This document shows, in pieces, positions 24,001 to 35,300 of a stretch of DNA of 64,000 bases. Location: positions 5,889,900-5,953,899 of the forward strand of contig NC_031476.1 in NCBI RefSeq assembly GCF_000006565.2. The letters are read 5' to 3'. Each line of letters begins with the position of its first letter. Within the stretch, counting starts at the first letter, position 1. The position numbers and the translations under genes were made by a program. The notes beneath the pieces are model-generated. The model was not told the origin of the DNA and did no database searches. It worked only from the letters and a program-made list of their open reading frames with translations. The DNA comes from Toxoplasma gondii ME49. Lineage: Eukaryota > Apicomplexa > Conoidasida > Eucoccidiorida > Sarcocystidae.

Positions 24001-24707
24001 TTCGAACAACGCCTACATATTTCGCGTGTCCTGTAACCCGCCGCCCTCTGTGAGACTTCTGGTGCCCCCTACGAATGAATACAGAATGGACCAATCTGCT
24101 GTCATACAGTTTCTTTTCTCACCTTGTAGAACAGTGGGTGATACAGGATCTCCTCTGTAGAATGGGCAAACGGGCATTCTCCTCCGCGAGGACACGTATT
24201 TACAATTATTTCCTCCTTCCATTCATTGAAACAACAACATGCATCTCCTCCTCCCTTTCCTGACCCACTTCCTCCCCGCCGCCGCCCATTGCCCTTTGTA
24301 TGCGGGATTTGCTGCCCCGAAGCACCACCTCCTGCCTGGCGTCGAATGCAACGCGGCCTGCCGCAGCCGCCTCCATGGGTTGGACGCTCTGTCGGATCGG
24401 CTTGCTTAGTGGTAACGTGTGGACAGAGGACGTGGATATATCGTATGAATGATCTGTCCGAAAGATAAATGGGGCATCTGCGGCTCCAGTACTGGTTGTG
24501 AGAATATTGACAGCGCCTGCGGGAAACAACGGCACACAAGTACGAGTACGTACCTCCGACTGCACCCGTGTTCGTCGGGGATTGAAAAGTGAAGGCGTGT
24601 GGGTGGGCTAAATGCAGAAGAGAACCGATAGGTTTGGTTAGACATAGTCTATGATTTGCTTCGCTATAGACATCGGCAACTGAAAGCTCCCCCACGGTGA
24701 ACGCCAT
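21080..24707 (-). CDS. Tandem CCCH zinc-finger protein with long acidic tail
   Basis: Probable RNA-binding post-transcriptional regulator. Reading down the minus strand: exon 1 from ATG 24707 (context CAAAATGG) to 24123, exon 2 23818-23695, exon 3 23178-21080. Finger 1 at the end of exon 1 has the core C-x5-C-x3-H (CPRGGECPFAH). Then come exactly 16 residues, including YHPLFYK, and finger 2 in exon 2 is C-x7-C-x4-C-x3-H (ending YYCPYIHGL). The x5-x3-H-x16-C and x4-x3-H spacings match plant-type tandem CCCH proteins. Phases agree at both joins (0, then 1). Exon 3 encodes about 690 residues, acidic and Ser/Pro/Glu-rich, with a helical Gln-rich segment near its start and a Trp-containing C-terminus. 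Joining exons 2 and 3 is inference: exon 2 could instead end at an in-frame TGA near 23674, and exon 3 could start independently at ATG 23140. The 5' half of exon 1 is uncertain because a second frame there also looks coding. Confidence 0.55.
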
Positions 24708-25144
24708 TTTGTAGCGGGGCGACAGTTGGCAGCTAATACCGCCCCTGGACACGCGTTGCTAGTGAATGAAACGAATAAATAGCTTACGTGATTCCAAATT
24801 CGCATGCGCCACTGACGAGCCTCCGGCACTTCTTAGTGCGGAAACGACACAGATCCTCTTCACTAAGCAGCGACCCGCACGCCATATTTCCTTTACAGCC
24901 TCCCGACTGAGGGAGATTGTCAGCTAAACACGCAATAACAGCAGTTGAAAAATGCAGACATCAACTCGATCTTGTGAACGTTTGTCGTATTGAGTGTCTT
25001 CGTTGGACACAGGACCTCAACCTCAAGAAATCACAGCGCTCCAGGTCACGCGACATCCCAGCGCAGGCACGTGACCCGTTACCGGTCAAGTGCTTGCTGA
25101 GCTGTCGCTTCCTAAGTACTGATTTTAAAATTGCAGGGTGGTTA
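24708..25144. promoter_or_regulatory. Probable divergent promoter region
   Basis: About 0.4 kb separating the start of the minus-strand CCCH gene from a plus-strand candidate. An AG acceptor just upstream of 25137 suggests a leader intron for the plus-strand transcript. I see no specific regulatory motif that I would defend. Confidence 0.25.
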
Positions 25145-25485
25145 ATGGCGGTACGAATTCTGGTCTCGATATGCGTTCTGCTTTGTCTTGCTGGTTGTAC
25201 TCGCTGCTTCAAGCAAGTCTTCACGAGTTTTTGGAGTCGGCAGGCGCTGCACGGTACGTCCTTGCTGGGGCTGCAGACGATCAGAGGGCGTATTCGTTAC
25301 CCAAGAAAAAAAACGCCTCCTAGTTCTCACCGATACGTATATGGAACTGTAGTAATCTTGCGCATTACTCTTTTGCGTCAGGTGGTAGCTCGGAAGGCTG
25401 GCATTGTGTCCTGTGCCAGGAAAGGAGATCCCGGGCGTCGACGGCGGGCAACACCGCTCACGAGGACGGCTGGAGCTGCAAATGA
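25145..25485 (+). CDS. Candidate small secreted cysteine-containing protein
   Basis: Two exons, 25145-25253 and 25382-25485, joined in phase 1 by a 128-nt GT..AG intron (GTACGT donor, ttttgcgtcag acceptor), give 70 residues. The N-terminus MAVRILVSICVLLCLAGC is a clear hydrophobic signal-like segment. The remainder is Trp- and Cys-containing (WHCVLCQE and a final WSCK). Against the model: other frames through the same exons are also open, there is no known family, and translation past the intron is short. If real, it would be a small secreted protein next to the CCCH gene. Confidence 0.3.
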
Positions 25486-26831
25486 TTCATGTATTTCTGG
25501 TTAGTGCGGAAAATGCAACCGAGGAGTGCAAAAAGCAAAGCGGCCTCGGTACATGTAGCCAGGCAGTATATGACCAGATGAAAGCGTATCCGAACCTGTC
25601 ATCCAATTCTCCCCCCGCCTGCAACGTCCCTCCAGCGGAGGAGCTCACTGTTGCTTGAAGGGACACACACCCGGTACGACATACCGGCCACCTTAGACTG
25701 TGGTCCCGTTGATCGTCATTCGACACCACTGAACTCGAATTAGCTCTATGGGGACAATTTTCACTTCTCTCCAGGTAAACCTTCGTTCCCAACGACAATC
25801 CAATAGAAAACAGGGACTCTGTGCAGCCACCACACTCTCGTGCTACTTACCGTCGTGACGGCTCGGATACCGCCGCCAAGTCACTAGCAGAACATGAGGG
25901 GCCGTTGCATCAGCGGCCTGCCATTGACGGCAGTTCGTCAGGTCCCCCGGGGTGGGTGTCTCTGCTCTCACAGCTGGGGGGCGCGAACCACCAATGGCGC
26001 AAAAAGCGGCTACGGATACCGAAGCTAATTGCAATAATAGGGTGCAGGAGCAACACCTATCAAGAACTCTAGCAACAAATTATATGGATCTGTCAGGCGA
26101 GTGGAGGGCAAAAGAGACCACCGCGGATGCTGTGCGCACAGGTGTCCACCCCAGCAGTGGCATGGCGTGACCATGGCGGCAATCGACACGGACGCCCCCT
26201 CTACTGTTGTGGCGTCAGGCGGAGCAGGGGGCCGGACACCTAAGAGCCTAAGAGCGGAATACGCTGCAAGAACGGTGAAATCCAGAAAATCAAAAGACAC
26301 AAACTCCGCCGCATCCGGTCAACTGCAGTCGCCTAGAATACCACGGAAATGCTATCTGCGCTGAAGTTCTTTACGGTCATTGGCACCGACCGGGTCCAGA
26401 CGCGAAGCACCGAGGAAGTACGCCGAACGTTTCCACATACCGTTCCAGTCCGGAAATTCCACACGCAAAATATCATTTATGAGGGCCACAGACAGACAAA
26501 TGTCGAGCAAAACATGAGGGAAACCGCCTGAATGTGGTGAAGGGATAGCTAACGCTCGTCACGTTTCGGTGCCTGCGTTGGTGTCCCTAGAGGAGAACGC
26601 CGCCAACCAACCTGATGACGACGCCGCCTGCCGTTCGTGAACAGCTTCCCGGAGAGGCCTGCAGCATGGGCTACGGATAGAATGTGTCGGGTGGAAATCC
26701 TCCCGGGCATTGCACTGGGTCTGGACGGCTGGTGCAACCTCCCACTCTCTCTCCGTTTGCTTCCGTGTCATTGCGTGGCACTGGAGCAGCATTCGTCGGC
26801 GTCGTTAGCTGGTTGAACCCGCTAGAGCCTA
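25486..26831. other. Mostly non-coding; one possible small basic ORF
   Basis: About 1.3 kb. The only noteworthy item is a plus-strand frame at 26173-26364 that begins in a favourable context (gaccATGGCGG) and encodes 63 residues, Ser/Ala/Lys/Arg-rich. It has no domain and no splice partner that I could confirm. Confidence 0.3.
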
Positions 26832-27311
26832 ATGGCTAATGAAGTTGACCTGGCTCGCTCGTCAGCTATTGCGGCACCGCGCTGGCGTGATGTGCTGGAA
26901 TGTTGCGCTCCTTTCTGGGATAGAGAGCGAGCAGGGGGTGTGCATCATGCTTACCACAACCTCCACTTGCCTGTCGGCCGATCTGCAACGCGACCATCCT
27001 CAGCCACGAATCCAGCCAGTTGCATGCCATTAACTGACCGGCTCACTGAAGCCAGGCACCTAAAAGAATTGCAGATGGCTGGTAGCCGGTGTATTGTTGA
27101 TGCGCAGCGGCAGTGCTATAGAGATGAGTCACTGGTGCCGCATTTCTCAGCTTCGTCCGTGATGTTGGGGAGATACTGCGATTACAGTGTATGGCGGCGG
27201 CCATTGATCCACGGGCAGCTGAAGCAGCGAGAGTTAACCCCTGGCGTAGAGCAACGGTGTCTACAGGAAAACAGCATCGTAAGCTGGACGCCAACCACTC
27301 GCCAGCATTAG
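26832..27311 (+). CDS. Candidate single-exon ORF, unknown
   Basis: An uninterrupted ATG-to-TAG frame of 159 residues. The product has several Cys, His and Trp residues but no signal peptide, membrane segment, repeat or motif that I recognise. No donor or acceptor is needed. Composition is close to the neighbouring non-coding DNA, so chance is a real alternative. Transcript data or conservation in a sister species would decide. Confidence 0.2.
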   Translation: MANEVDLARSSAIAAPRWRDVLECCAPFWDRERAGGVHHAYHNLHLPVGRSATRPSSATNPASCMPLTDRLTEARHLKELQMAGSRCIVDAQRQCYRDESLVPHFSASSVMLGRYCDYSVWRRPLIHGQLKQRELTPGVEQRCLQENSIVSWTPTTRQH

Positions 27312-29475
27312 CCCCAAACCAAAGATAGGTGGGAGCAGTAACAGCTTTGTTGACAGTGGAATTCGCCAAGAAAAATACCGCTGAACTTCAATGGACCCGC
27401 TCATCAATCAAGGTTGTCACCTACTGAAGCCCGCACCACCCGTGAGGAAAACCTGAAGATGGCACCCCTCAGGCTGTTTCAGTCACCCAAAAAACTGTGA
27501 ACTGGAAGGACCTGTGCAACACTGACCTGGTAAATTAGTGTCAGTGCTCCAACGGCTTACAGAAACAGTGGAAAAGCTCAGATAGTCGCTGCGTTGGTCG
27601 TTCCTTTCCTTGTTGATCGGAAGTCGGTCTGAGTAGCATCAGAAGCAGAAGCCTGCAAAAAGTCCATTCTACCCGACAGAGCACGTTAGTTTTCCAATAA
27701 AACGTTGTTAGCACGCCTTAAAAAGGGATCGTCGCTGATAGCATTTCTCTGAAATATGTGTTTCAATGTAAAGCACTGGCTTTAACGTGTTTCTTACACA
27801 GTGCCGTAGGGCGCATGTTGTTTGACCTGCAACACGATGGAACCGCATGTCGTTGAATAGTTCTGCGGCCACCTGACCCGGCGTCGGGAAGTATCTCATT
27901 CCTCTATAGTCGAAGCCGAAAAAAAGTGCGTCGTCTGTGCGAGCCCCGAAGTAACCACGTTCGGTGGAAAGCTCCTTCGATTTCTCTACCTTAGAGCAGC
28001 GCCGCTCACTATCGAATGCGGCCACGGCTTTGGAGTAGAGATACGTATCAAATCACACTCCCCATATCGGTGTGGCGAACTATTGGTGCGTACTGGTTGC
28101 AGCGAAACGCAAGAAAATAAGCAAATCTCACACGGGCTGTTTCCGTGCTGCAACGCTTTTTAGAGCTGGGCGAACAGGCGTGGGACGATCTACAAGAGTG
28201 GTTGCCACAGTCGAACAGGTGGTATGACAACAGCGATGTTAATGAGAGGGGATCCATACCATGATGACGGGAGTTGTGGTTTTTTCATATATTATGAAGC
28301 AACGCACCATCAGAAGGCGAGATGTTTGTATTACCTCTCGCTTTTACCAGCTACAAGCGAAGGCACAACAGGACTGAAGGATATACACCGCTGCGGCACC
28401 AATGAACTAGGATGTTCAGTCACCCATTAATACTATCACTGACCGCCACCTAGTATATGCAGCAAAAGAGGGGAAAATTAGCTGGTCTGACCACCGAACC
28501 AGCGATGCTTAAGTTACCCAATTTGGCGTGCCTGGCAGTGAGTTCGGTCGTCACTTTCTCAATTTTTGCATACTCTCCTCAGAATCCCACTTCTCTCTCG
28601 TCTAGAGTCTACTGATGATAGTGTTTTCACTACTGCGGTCGCTGAGCCATCGGTAACAACAGATACATCGCATTTCCATCACTTTTTCTGCCTTCCGGTA
28701 CGGGCAAGCGCCCACGGGGTAATACCCGCGGTGCTCGGCTGAGAAAAGCGCTGCCGATGAAAGATACACCAGCTAACGAGTAACACGTGCACACAGAGTT
28801 CTGGTCATACACGTACAGCACGTTTTGTTGTGTAGCGTAGCACGTACTATATAGATTACTGTTATCACTCGTATTAACAGCGAGAGAAAACTACTACTCA
28901 GATGCTAGTCTGATCAGTACCATCGTACTGGGAGTAATCATCTCGGAGACGTCACCCCTGTCTTCGGCGGCCACCCGAGGAGACAGGGCGCCACACCGCA
29001 GTGGTCCAGCTTTGCCCGGCTTCGCGGGGGCTCGCGGCTGGGGCAACATTCCGGCACCACATGCCCTGCTCCGACATGAGCGGTGCTACCGCAAAAAGTG
29101 GGGTGTGTGGTATTTGGGCAGGAACCTGCTCGAAAAAAAATGATAATGTTGTTGCCCCGAACAATGCGCTCGTTGTGAACGAGCACAGGGAATGCTTGCC
29201 GCCAACAATCGCTCGAGGTATTGTCTGGAGGAAGCATCCCAAGCCTCTGTGTAGCAAACGCTCCGCCAGAGTTTTTCGTCGCTTGATGATGCTTAATATA
29301 TGCGATGCATGCTCCAGCTTTGAGCTTTCGCGAGACTCTGATTTCGGACTTCTCTCTGTCGACGGCAAGCCCCGTGTTGGCTGTCGCCGTCGCGCAACCC
29401 GTAGGGGGCGATCCCGCACGTGCGCACCGAGAGTGAGCGGAGGCACAATCCAAGTATTGTTACGTTTCCGTGGCA
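27312..29475. other. Intergenic region upstream of the anchored protein gene
   Basis: About 2.2 kb without a supported gene. The minus-strand frame at 27708-28025 has no features. Frames on both strands at 28938-29554 overlap one another and the start of the next gene, as expected for a GC-richer 5' leader. The promoter and 5' UTR of the 29476 gene should lie here. Confidence 0.45.
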
Positions 29476-31263
29476 ATGAAGGATTCCAATGTTGAGAATC
29501 ATCAGCGGTTGGGCACGCCGCTCCGAAAGTGCCGCACTCGGCTCCTTTCAGCATTCGCCGTTCTCATCGCCCTCGCCTGTTTCGCGCGGTTGAGCCACCA
29601 GACGGGGATCGGCACCCCGATCGCCCCTGCTAGGAAGGATGACACGGTGGCTGATCAAGCAAATGTACCACAGAACTCCCGTAGTGAGAAGGATCGCAGT
29701 CCCACCCAGAAGGTTGATCCTGCAATGAGAACTGGAAACGTGGAAGCTGGGGCAGTATTAGAGGTCAACAAACAGCAATCCGTGGCACGTGACACAGAAG
29801 AAAAAACGTCGCCAGCTAGGCCACTTCACAGTGAGTTTGCTGGTCTCGTTCCACACCAAGCACATGATCCAAAAGTATCGAAGCATGCGACGAAGAGGAA
29901 GCATCGTGGTGGGCGTATTGCAGAAGCTGTTCATGAGAAAGAAATACAGCTTTCACCGTCTCTTGCTACAGCGCCGAAGGCCGCGACTTCTAGACAGATC
30001 GGAGGAGTAACCAACAAAAAAGGTGATAACGTCATTGGTGAGAAGAAACCTGTGGGAAATCAGGCAGACGAGGATGCCAAAGTTACGGCGGAAATTGGGC
30101 TCCTCAGAACCGAACCATCAGAACCGGATGCGTCGTCGTCGTCGGAAGGTTTTGGAGAGTCAGATGCGTCTTCGATGACTTATGACGACTCGTGGCTCAA
30201 GTGGATGTACGGAGATGCAGAGGAAGAGCACTTAAACGAGACGTCAACTGCTGACGAATTTGTTAACGACATGCATGAAAACAGTGACCAGGTAAAAGAG
30301 GGTAGTGACAGTGGTCAAGAGCCTTCGAGTGCGACTCTAGGCGCAACATCACAAGACATCACTGGAGATCTGCAAAACGCTCTCCAGAATGAGAGTGACG
30401 TGGCAAATGCTGCGAGGGACGCAACAGAGTCTGCCATTCGTGGATCGGCTCAGATAGATGAGGATGGAGAAGAGGAGCCGAAGACTGTAGAACGTGAGAT
30501 TGGCTCACCGCTTCCCGACTGGCGTACTCCGGCCCTGTCTCAGACCGCGGACCGAGGCGTTAGCGGGGCCAATAAAAGCAGTGGTGCACGTGACTCTTCT
30601 GCTCGAGCGGGCATCAAGGAAAGCGGACAAGGGGAGGGCAAAGGCGATGCGGATGCTCGTCAACGGGAAGAGCCAACGGGTCATGACTCTGCTTCACGTG
30701 TCCGTTTGGTCCCGGCAAGTATGAGCATGGCGCGTGCGTGGTGGGCAGTGAGCGAGAATGAAGCGACCTCGTCTACATTCCTCATCGATGCATCTTCAAC
30801 GTCTCTGGTATTCCGCAACCAAACGTTCCCCCTGGAGGCGGGCAGCGTCTCAGAGAACCACGATGTGCGAAACTTTGGAACTGTTCGCTCCGCAAACGTT
30901 GTCGCGTACCGGCACCAGATGGCGTGCGGTGAGTTTCAGACAACCCTGCACCTTATAAATGAGATGCCGTCCATGTACAGCGTTGTCTGTACACTCGCCC
31001 ACCTCAGTGCACTCGCTGAGGAAGCCGCTGCGGGACTGCATGTGCCCGTTCAATCGGCTGCAGTCCGCGCCCTGGCGAAAGTGAGCCGGTTAGCCAATGC
31101 GAGGAAACACGCGATTGAAGTGGCTCTCGCCATGCGGAAACATGTTGCCGATGCGGCATCGCGTCAGGATTCTGTCAACCTTGGGCTTTTACTCAACAGC
31201 GTCATGATGGAACAACCTCATCTCCGACCTGTCGGCACCGCTCTCATGATGATGCGTGAGTAA
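29476..31263 (+). CDS. Single-exon secreted or anchored protein, coccidian-type, unknown
   Basis: An intronless frame of 595 residues from ATG 29476 (first ATG in frame) to TAA. Residues about 23-37 (LLSAFAVLIALACFA) form one hydrophobic segment after a short basic N-terminus, which suits a signal anchor or a recessed signal peptide. Residues about 45-420 are Lys/Glu/Ser/Asp-rich and probably disordered. This part includes a poly-Ser/Glu patch followed by aromatic residues (WLKWMYGDAEEEH). Residues about 420-595 look folded: an aromatic segment (MARAWWAVSENE), a Cys pair about 22 residues apart, then Ala/Leu/Val-rich helices to the end. Architecture and lack of introns resemble dense-granule or exported proteins of coccidia, but that is inference from layout only. 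I find no clean export cleavage motif. Function unknown. Confidence 0.65.
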   Translation: MKDSNVENHQRLGTPLRKCRTRLLSAFAVLIALACFARLSHQTGIGTPIAPARKDDTVADQANVPQNSRSEKDRSPTQKVDPAMRTGNVEAGAVLEVNKQQSVARDTEEKTSPARPLHSEFAGLVPHQAHDPKVSKHATKRKHRGGRIAEAVHEKEIQLSPSLATAPKAATSRQIGGVTNKKGDNVIGEKKPVGNQADEDAKVTAEIGLLRTEPSEPDASSSSEGFGESDASSMTYDDSWLKWMYGDAEEEHLNETSTADEFVNDMHENSDQVKEGSDSGQEPSSATLGATSQDITGDLQNALQNESDVANAARDATESAIRGSAQIDEDGEEEPKTVEREIGSPLPDWRTPALSQTADRGVSGANKSSGARDSSARAGIKESGQGEGKGDADARQREEPTGHDSASRVRLVPASMSMARAWWAVSENEATSSTFLIDASSTSLVFRNQTFPLEAGSVSENHDVRNFGTVRSANVVAYRHQMACGEFQTTLHLINEMPSMYSVVCTLAHLSALAEEAAAGLHVPVQSAAVRALAKVSRLANARKHAIEVALAMRKHVADAASRQDSVNLGLLLNSVMMEQPHLRPVGTALMMMRE

Positions 31264-32303
31264 AAGGCGGGAAAGCTGGAGGGGAGGCTTCAGTATCGAT
31301 CTAAAAACATCTCGATCGTTTGTTATGTCGTCAAGCCACGTCCGTGAGTGCATTTTGATTGAATAGTGTCACTGCCTCTGACTATGCTGGAAACTGTGGA
31401 AGTCGTAAGCAACTCAGCACTGGTTACACCCCGTGTCTGCACTGAGGGCTGGGACGAGATAAAGCCGTAGGAAATTGAGTATACGACAAGTTCGCTATTC
31501 TCTTGAAAGCAGGAAGAAGTGGCGCCCAATCCTTACGCAGACTGCAGAAGTTAGCGTATTGTGGTTCGTGTTTCCGTTGTTCAGTACTCTTTTGTGGTCC
31601 AACCCGTTCAGCACGCTTTGCCCCACGCAACGGAGGAAGAGTTACGTACCTGGCTGCCTGCTAGTCAACGATGCCGTTCGCGATGTCTGCACTTCCGTCA
31701 TTTCCCCGAATTCCTATGAAGACTCGTATTCGATGCTCCGTCGCCTTCCGTATCCTGCCGCGCGACATTTCTTTCTATGTTATCCATTCTGTTTTCCCTC
31801 TTTTCGCCATCTCTGTAGATCGCTGGCGACGTTCCGCGGAGTCAGCCGATTTACGACATGCCATGGTTGACAAGCGTAGAGTCTTATGGATGATAGCACC
31901 CTGTGCTGCAGTCTCATTTTACATTTTACGGATGATTCTCATGGCTATTTGCATCCGCGCCATTTCCGTTTGAATCTGCCGACTGTCGTTTCCCTGTCTC
32001 ATGCGTGTCGGACTTTCGGACTGCTACGCTTGTTCTCGTAATAAGTGGGAAAAGGGTCTCACCCCAAAGTGTATGATGTGAGATTGACGCTTATACTTTA
32101 CGGGGCACAGAGTAGTGCTGTGTCGCGTGCAAGTAGGCGTCGGAACGGTTTTTAACGCTAGACATGTTCAGCCTTTGTTTTTAGCGGATGATCCGGCTTC
32201 GGTCTGCCATTCCCGGCATGTTTTGTGCGGCTCTCAGCCTTTAATCACACTGTGTCCATCGTCCTTGCTTCCTTTATCCGTGTGCATGCGTTCTTTCGCA
32301 GTG
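31264..32303. other. Intergenic; possible membrane exon at 31671-31973
   Basis: About 1 kb. A plus-strand frame, ATG 31671 to TGA 31973 (100 residues), encodes two hydrophobic stretches (FYVIHSVFPLFAISV and MIAPCAAVSFYILRMILMA). It could be an N-terminal membrane exon of the lipase, since diacylglycerol lipases often start with membrane helices. However, I found no strong donor in the phase needed to reach the exon at 32302, so it may be a separate small gene or chance. Confidence 0.3.
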
Positions 32304-35300
32304 ATGGAATGCCGAGCCAGTTTGCCGTATTTTCTGCGGGAGCAGAACGGCTACCCAGTCACACGTCCGGAAACTGTCCCCCAACCTCCTCACTTGCGTC
32401 ATATGGATGCAACTGACGCCAGGATTCGCATTCCTGTGGATGCGCCCACTGTTTTCCCCATCACGATTGTGCCACCATCTGGAGCTGGAGCGCACGCGTC
32501 AACAGAGAACGAGCCCTGGCGTCAGCCAATGTACAAGGTTTTCTCCAGGTTGTGGTTCTTTGTTATGCACGCCTATCGCATCGGTGAACGATTTGACGAC
32601 GTCTACAAAACGAAGCACGTGGACAAAATCTTCCCGTCGCCTTGGCGGGTCACGTATGTTGGCGTCGCTCTCTGGACTGAGTGGTGTAAGCCTTCAAGAG
32701 CTAAACCGCGGTAGCCATTCCGTGGAGATAAGCGTTCTAGGAACCACAATTGATTCTGGCCGAAATAGTGCATGAAGTCGGGATCTCGAAATGTGTACAT
32801 GCTCTCTAGAATGCGGACCCCCTGTGCTGGACTAAACTTTGGGTGTCCCATCAGCAATGACAGTGGAGGCATGGCTCTTTCGTGTGGAGTGATGGTGAGG
32901 TTCGCTGTTCTGTTTGCTTTGATGTGATAGTGCTTCATTCCCTGTCATATTCACATTTGCTGTGTTGCTATGCCCTGCCGCCGTGCCTAACGCTTTGTGC
33001 AACGGTCTCCAGAATATGTGACGCGGTCCAGAACAGCGTCTATCTGTGTGTTTTTACTGCCCGTTGTTTTATTCATCGATCATTCAGTTGTAGACTGAGA
33101 TTCCTGGAGCTACAGTGCATAAGGGGGTTAGACAAAAACACGAACGGCGGGTAGCCTGTTGTCATGCCATGACCTGCGAACATGTGGCAGTCGAGTCTGG
33201 TCCTTTCTTTCCTCAGTTCCCTTTCATGATGCCAATAACCGGATCTCTCCCGGAGGCCAGGAGGCGCTGGAGAAGTACAAGCTCAGGACAGTCTTGAAGC
33301 GCGTCCCGTACAGCCTTAAGAAACAGCTGTATGTCGAAGAAACCCCGGAGACCCCTGCGCGTGTCAAAGGTGTTCTCCGACCGTTCACGGTCGACAAATG
33401 TGATCGCGATTCAACCTATGCATCGACGGAAGCGTCTCCATTTGTGGTGTTGTTGGAGAAGCGCCCGGATGCTGCAGGAACTGGGGAACAAAAGAAAGCA
33501 GGAGATGAACAGACGCTGAAGATGCATGACGCAGACGCTGTGTGGGTCATCAAAGGCACGGACGGTGTTAAGGTAGGTCCTGCACGATACCGGTGCCGTG
33601 GGGGTCCAAGTGCAGGCATTGTTGTAAGACGAATGAGGGCTGCCATTCCTTATTCGACGCAGAGACCACTGCTCGGGGTTGAGGGAAGAACCGAGGTCTC
33701 GCGGAAAAAGACATCACGTATCTTGGTTGTGCATCAAAGGAGTTTAGTCTTTGCGTCAACTTCCCCGCAGGTGTGACAGGGCGTACAGCTATCGGCCGTA
33801 TACTTATGGGTAGATGATCGCGGCAACCCCTTCTGATGTTTGTGTATTTGTAACGTACATATACGGGTTGCAGAACTGGTACTCTTCCGCCTTTTTTGTG
33901 TTGGATACGGCACGAACCGTGAACAGTGGCCGTTGTGGCGTGTACACCGGATACACTCAGGCGCTTTTTGAAGGCGACCAATGCCTCTTGCGGCCCGTGG
34001 CCTATCAAAGTCTGTCAGCCTTTAATGGTGTCTTTTTCTTCTTTCATAGCGCGGGTAGTTTGTCGGTGTAAACGTGTCTGTGCAGGTAGCCGATCCTCTT
34101 TTGCATAGCATTTTATAGTGATGAATGTCTTCCTGTGTTGTTTCTTCTGGCTGCTGTTTTCCGCAGCCATGGGTCGTGAATGCGCTGCTGCAAGTGGTCA
34201 AGGACCCGACTTTTTCGGAAGAGGGACTCGTTCACCAAGGTTTCTCAAGTTTCTTCCACCACGGTCTCCGTCGCCCTCTCACACGTTTTGCGTCAAAGGT
34301 AGCCAAAGCGGCCCGTGAACGAACTCGAGAGGACCCGTACTCCGTTGTGGTGACCGGCCACTCTCTTGGAGGCGCGCTGACGCTTCTTTCTGTCTGGTTC
34401 CTCGCCAGGACTCTGAAGCCTTACGTCGACGCGGGTGTAGTCGTCATCTATGGCGTCGTGTACGGCTCTCCAACGGTAGGTATTTACAGTCTGCAGGAAG
34501 ACTCAAGAAGAGCGGAAATCATGGCGTGACAGAAAACGATATGGTTTTTCAACGATGCACGGTGTTTCGATTGCGCCGTGGTGGACCCACGCGACTTCGA
34601 CATATTAACCAGTTCTCGTATACACGCATTTTGTGGAGTGCACCCGCTGGTCCTCGATTCCCTTAAGTACTGGTCATACACGCGTTCAGAGTTTCTTCCT
34701 GTCAAAGATAAAAACCGAAAGCGCAATGCCATCTTTGCCGGAAGCTCTGGACATACCAGAAATTCCTTTGGGCTAAGGGTTTCGTTTACGACGTGTTCAA
34801 CTGGCTTCAAAGAGTGGAACTCGCCCTCGCTAATAGGGATCAATGCGTTTTAGTAGGTTATGTTTCGTGTCTGAGTCAGAAGGCCAGTGGCAGAACACGC
34901 GCCTTCCGGTTCCGGTTTTCTCTTTTTCCCTGTCAGATTGGAGACGCCGTTGCTTTACAAGAGCTAAATTCATGCGGCGCCAAAATTTTCCGCGTACGTA
35001 TCGACCTGGATCCGGTCCCGATGATGGGACAGACTGCAGGTGTCACCAAGCTCTACAAAGACGACAAAGACGACATTGTGGTAAGCTTTTCAGTAGTGTC
35101 CACGCGGGAGTGTGCCAGTACAGACTGGCACCGAATGGGCAAGAGATGGCCGAGAACGACAGGGGAAAGACTGTACGTGTCACACGTATATAGGTGAAAA
35201 TAGTCAGAGCTGATCGCGAGTGCAGCGCGTGCGGCTTGCCAGTGTTTGCACGTCACATTGTACGCGAGCCTCATGCTGGCCCGTTTTTGCTTCTAGGTAG

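Noticed and set aside
28938..29554. Open frames on both strands upstream of the anchored protein gene
   Set aside because: Several mutually overlapping frames, no domain, Cys/Arg/Pro-rich composition, and overlap with the start of a better supported gene.
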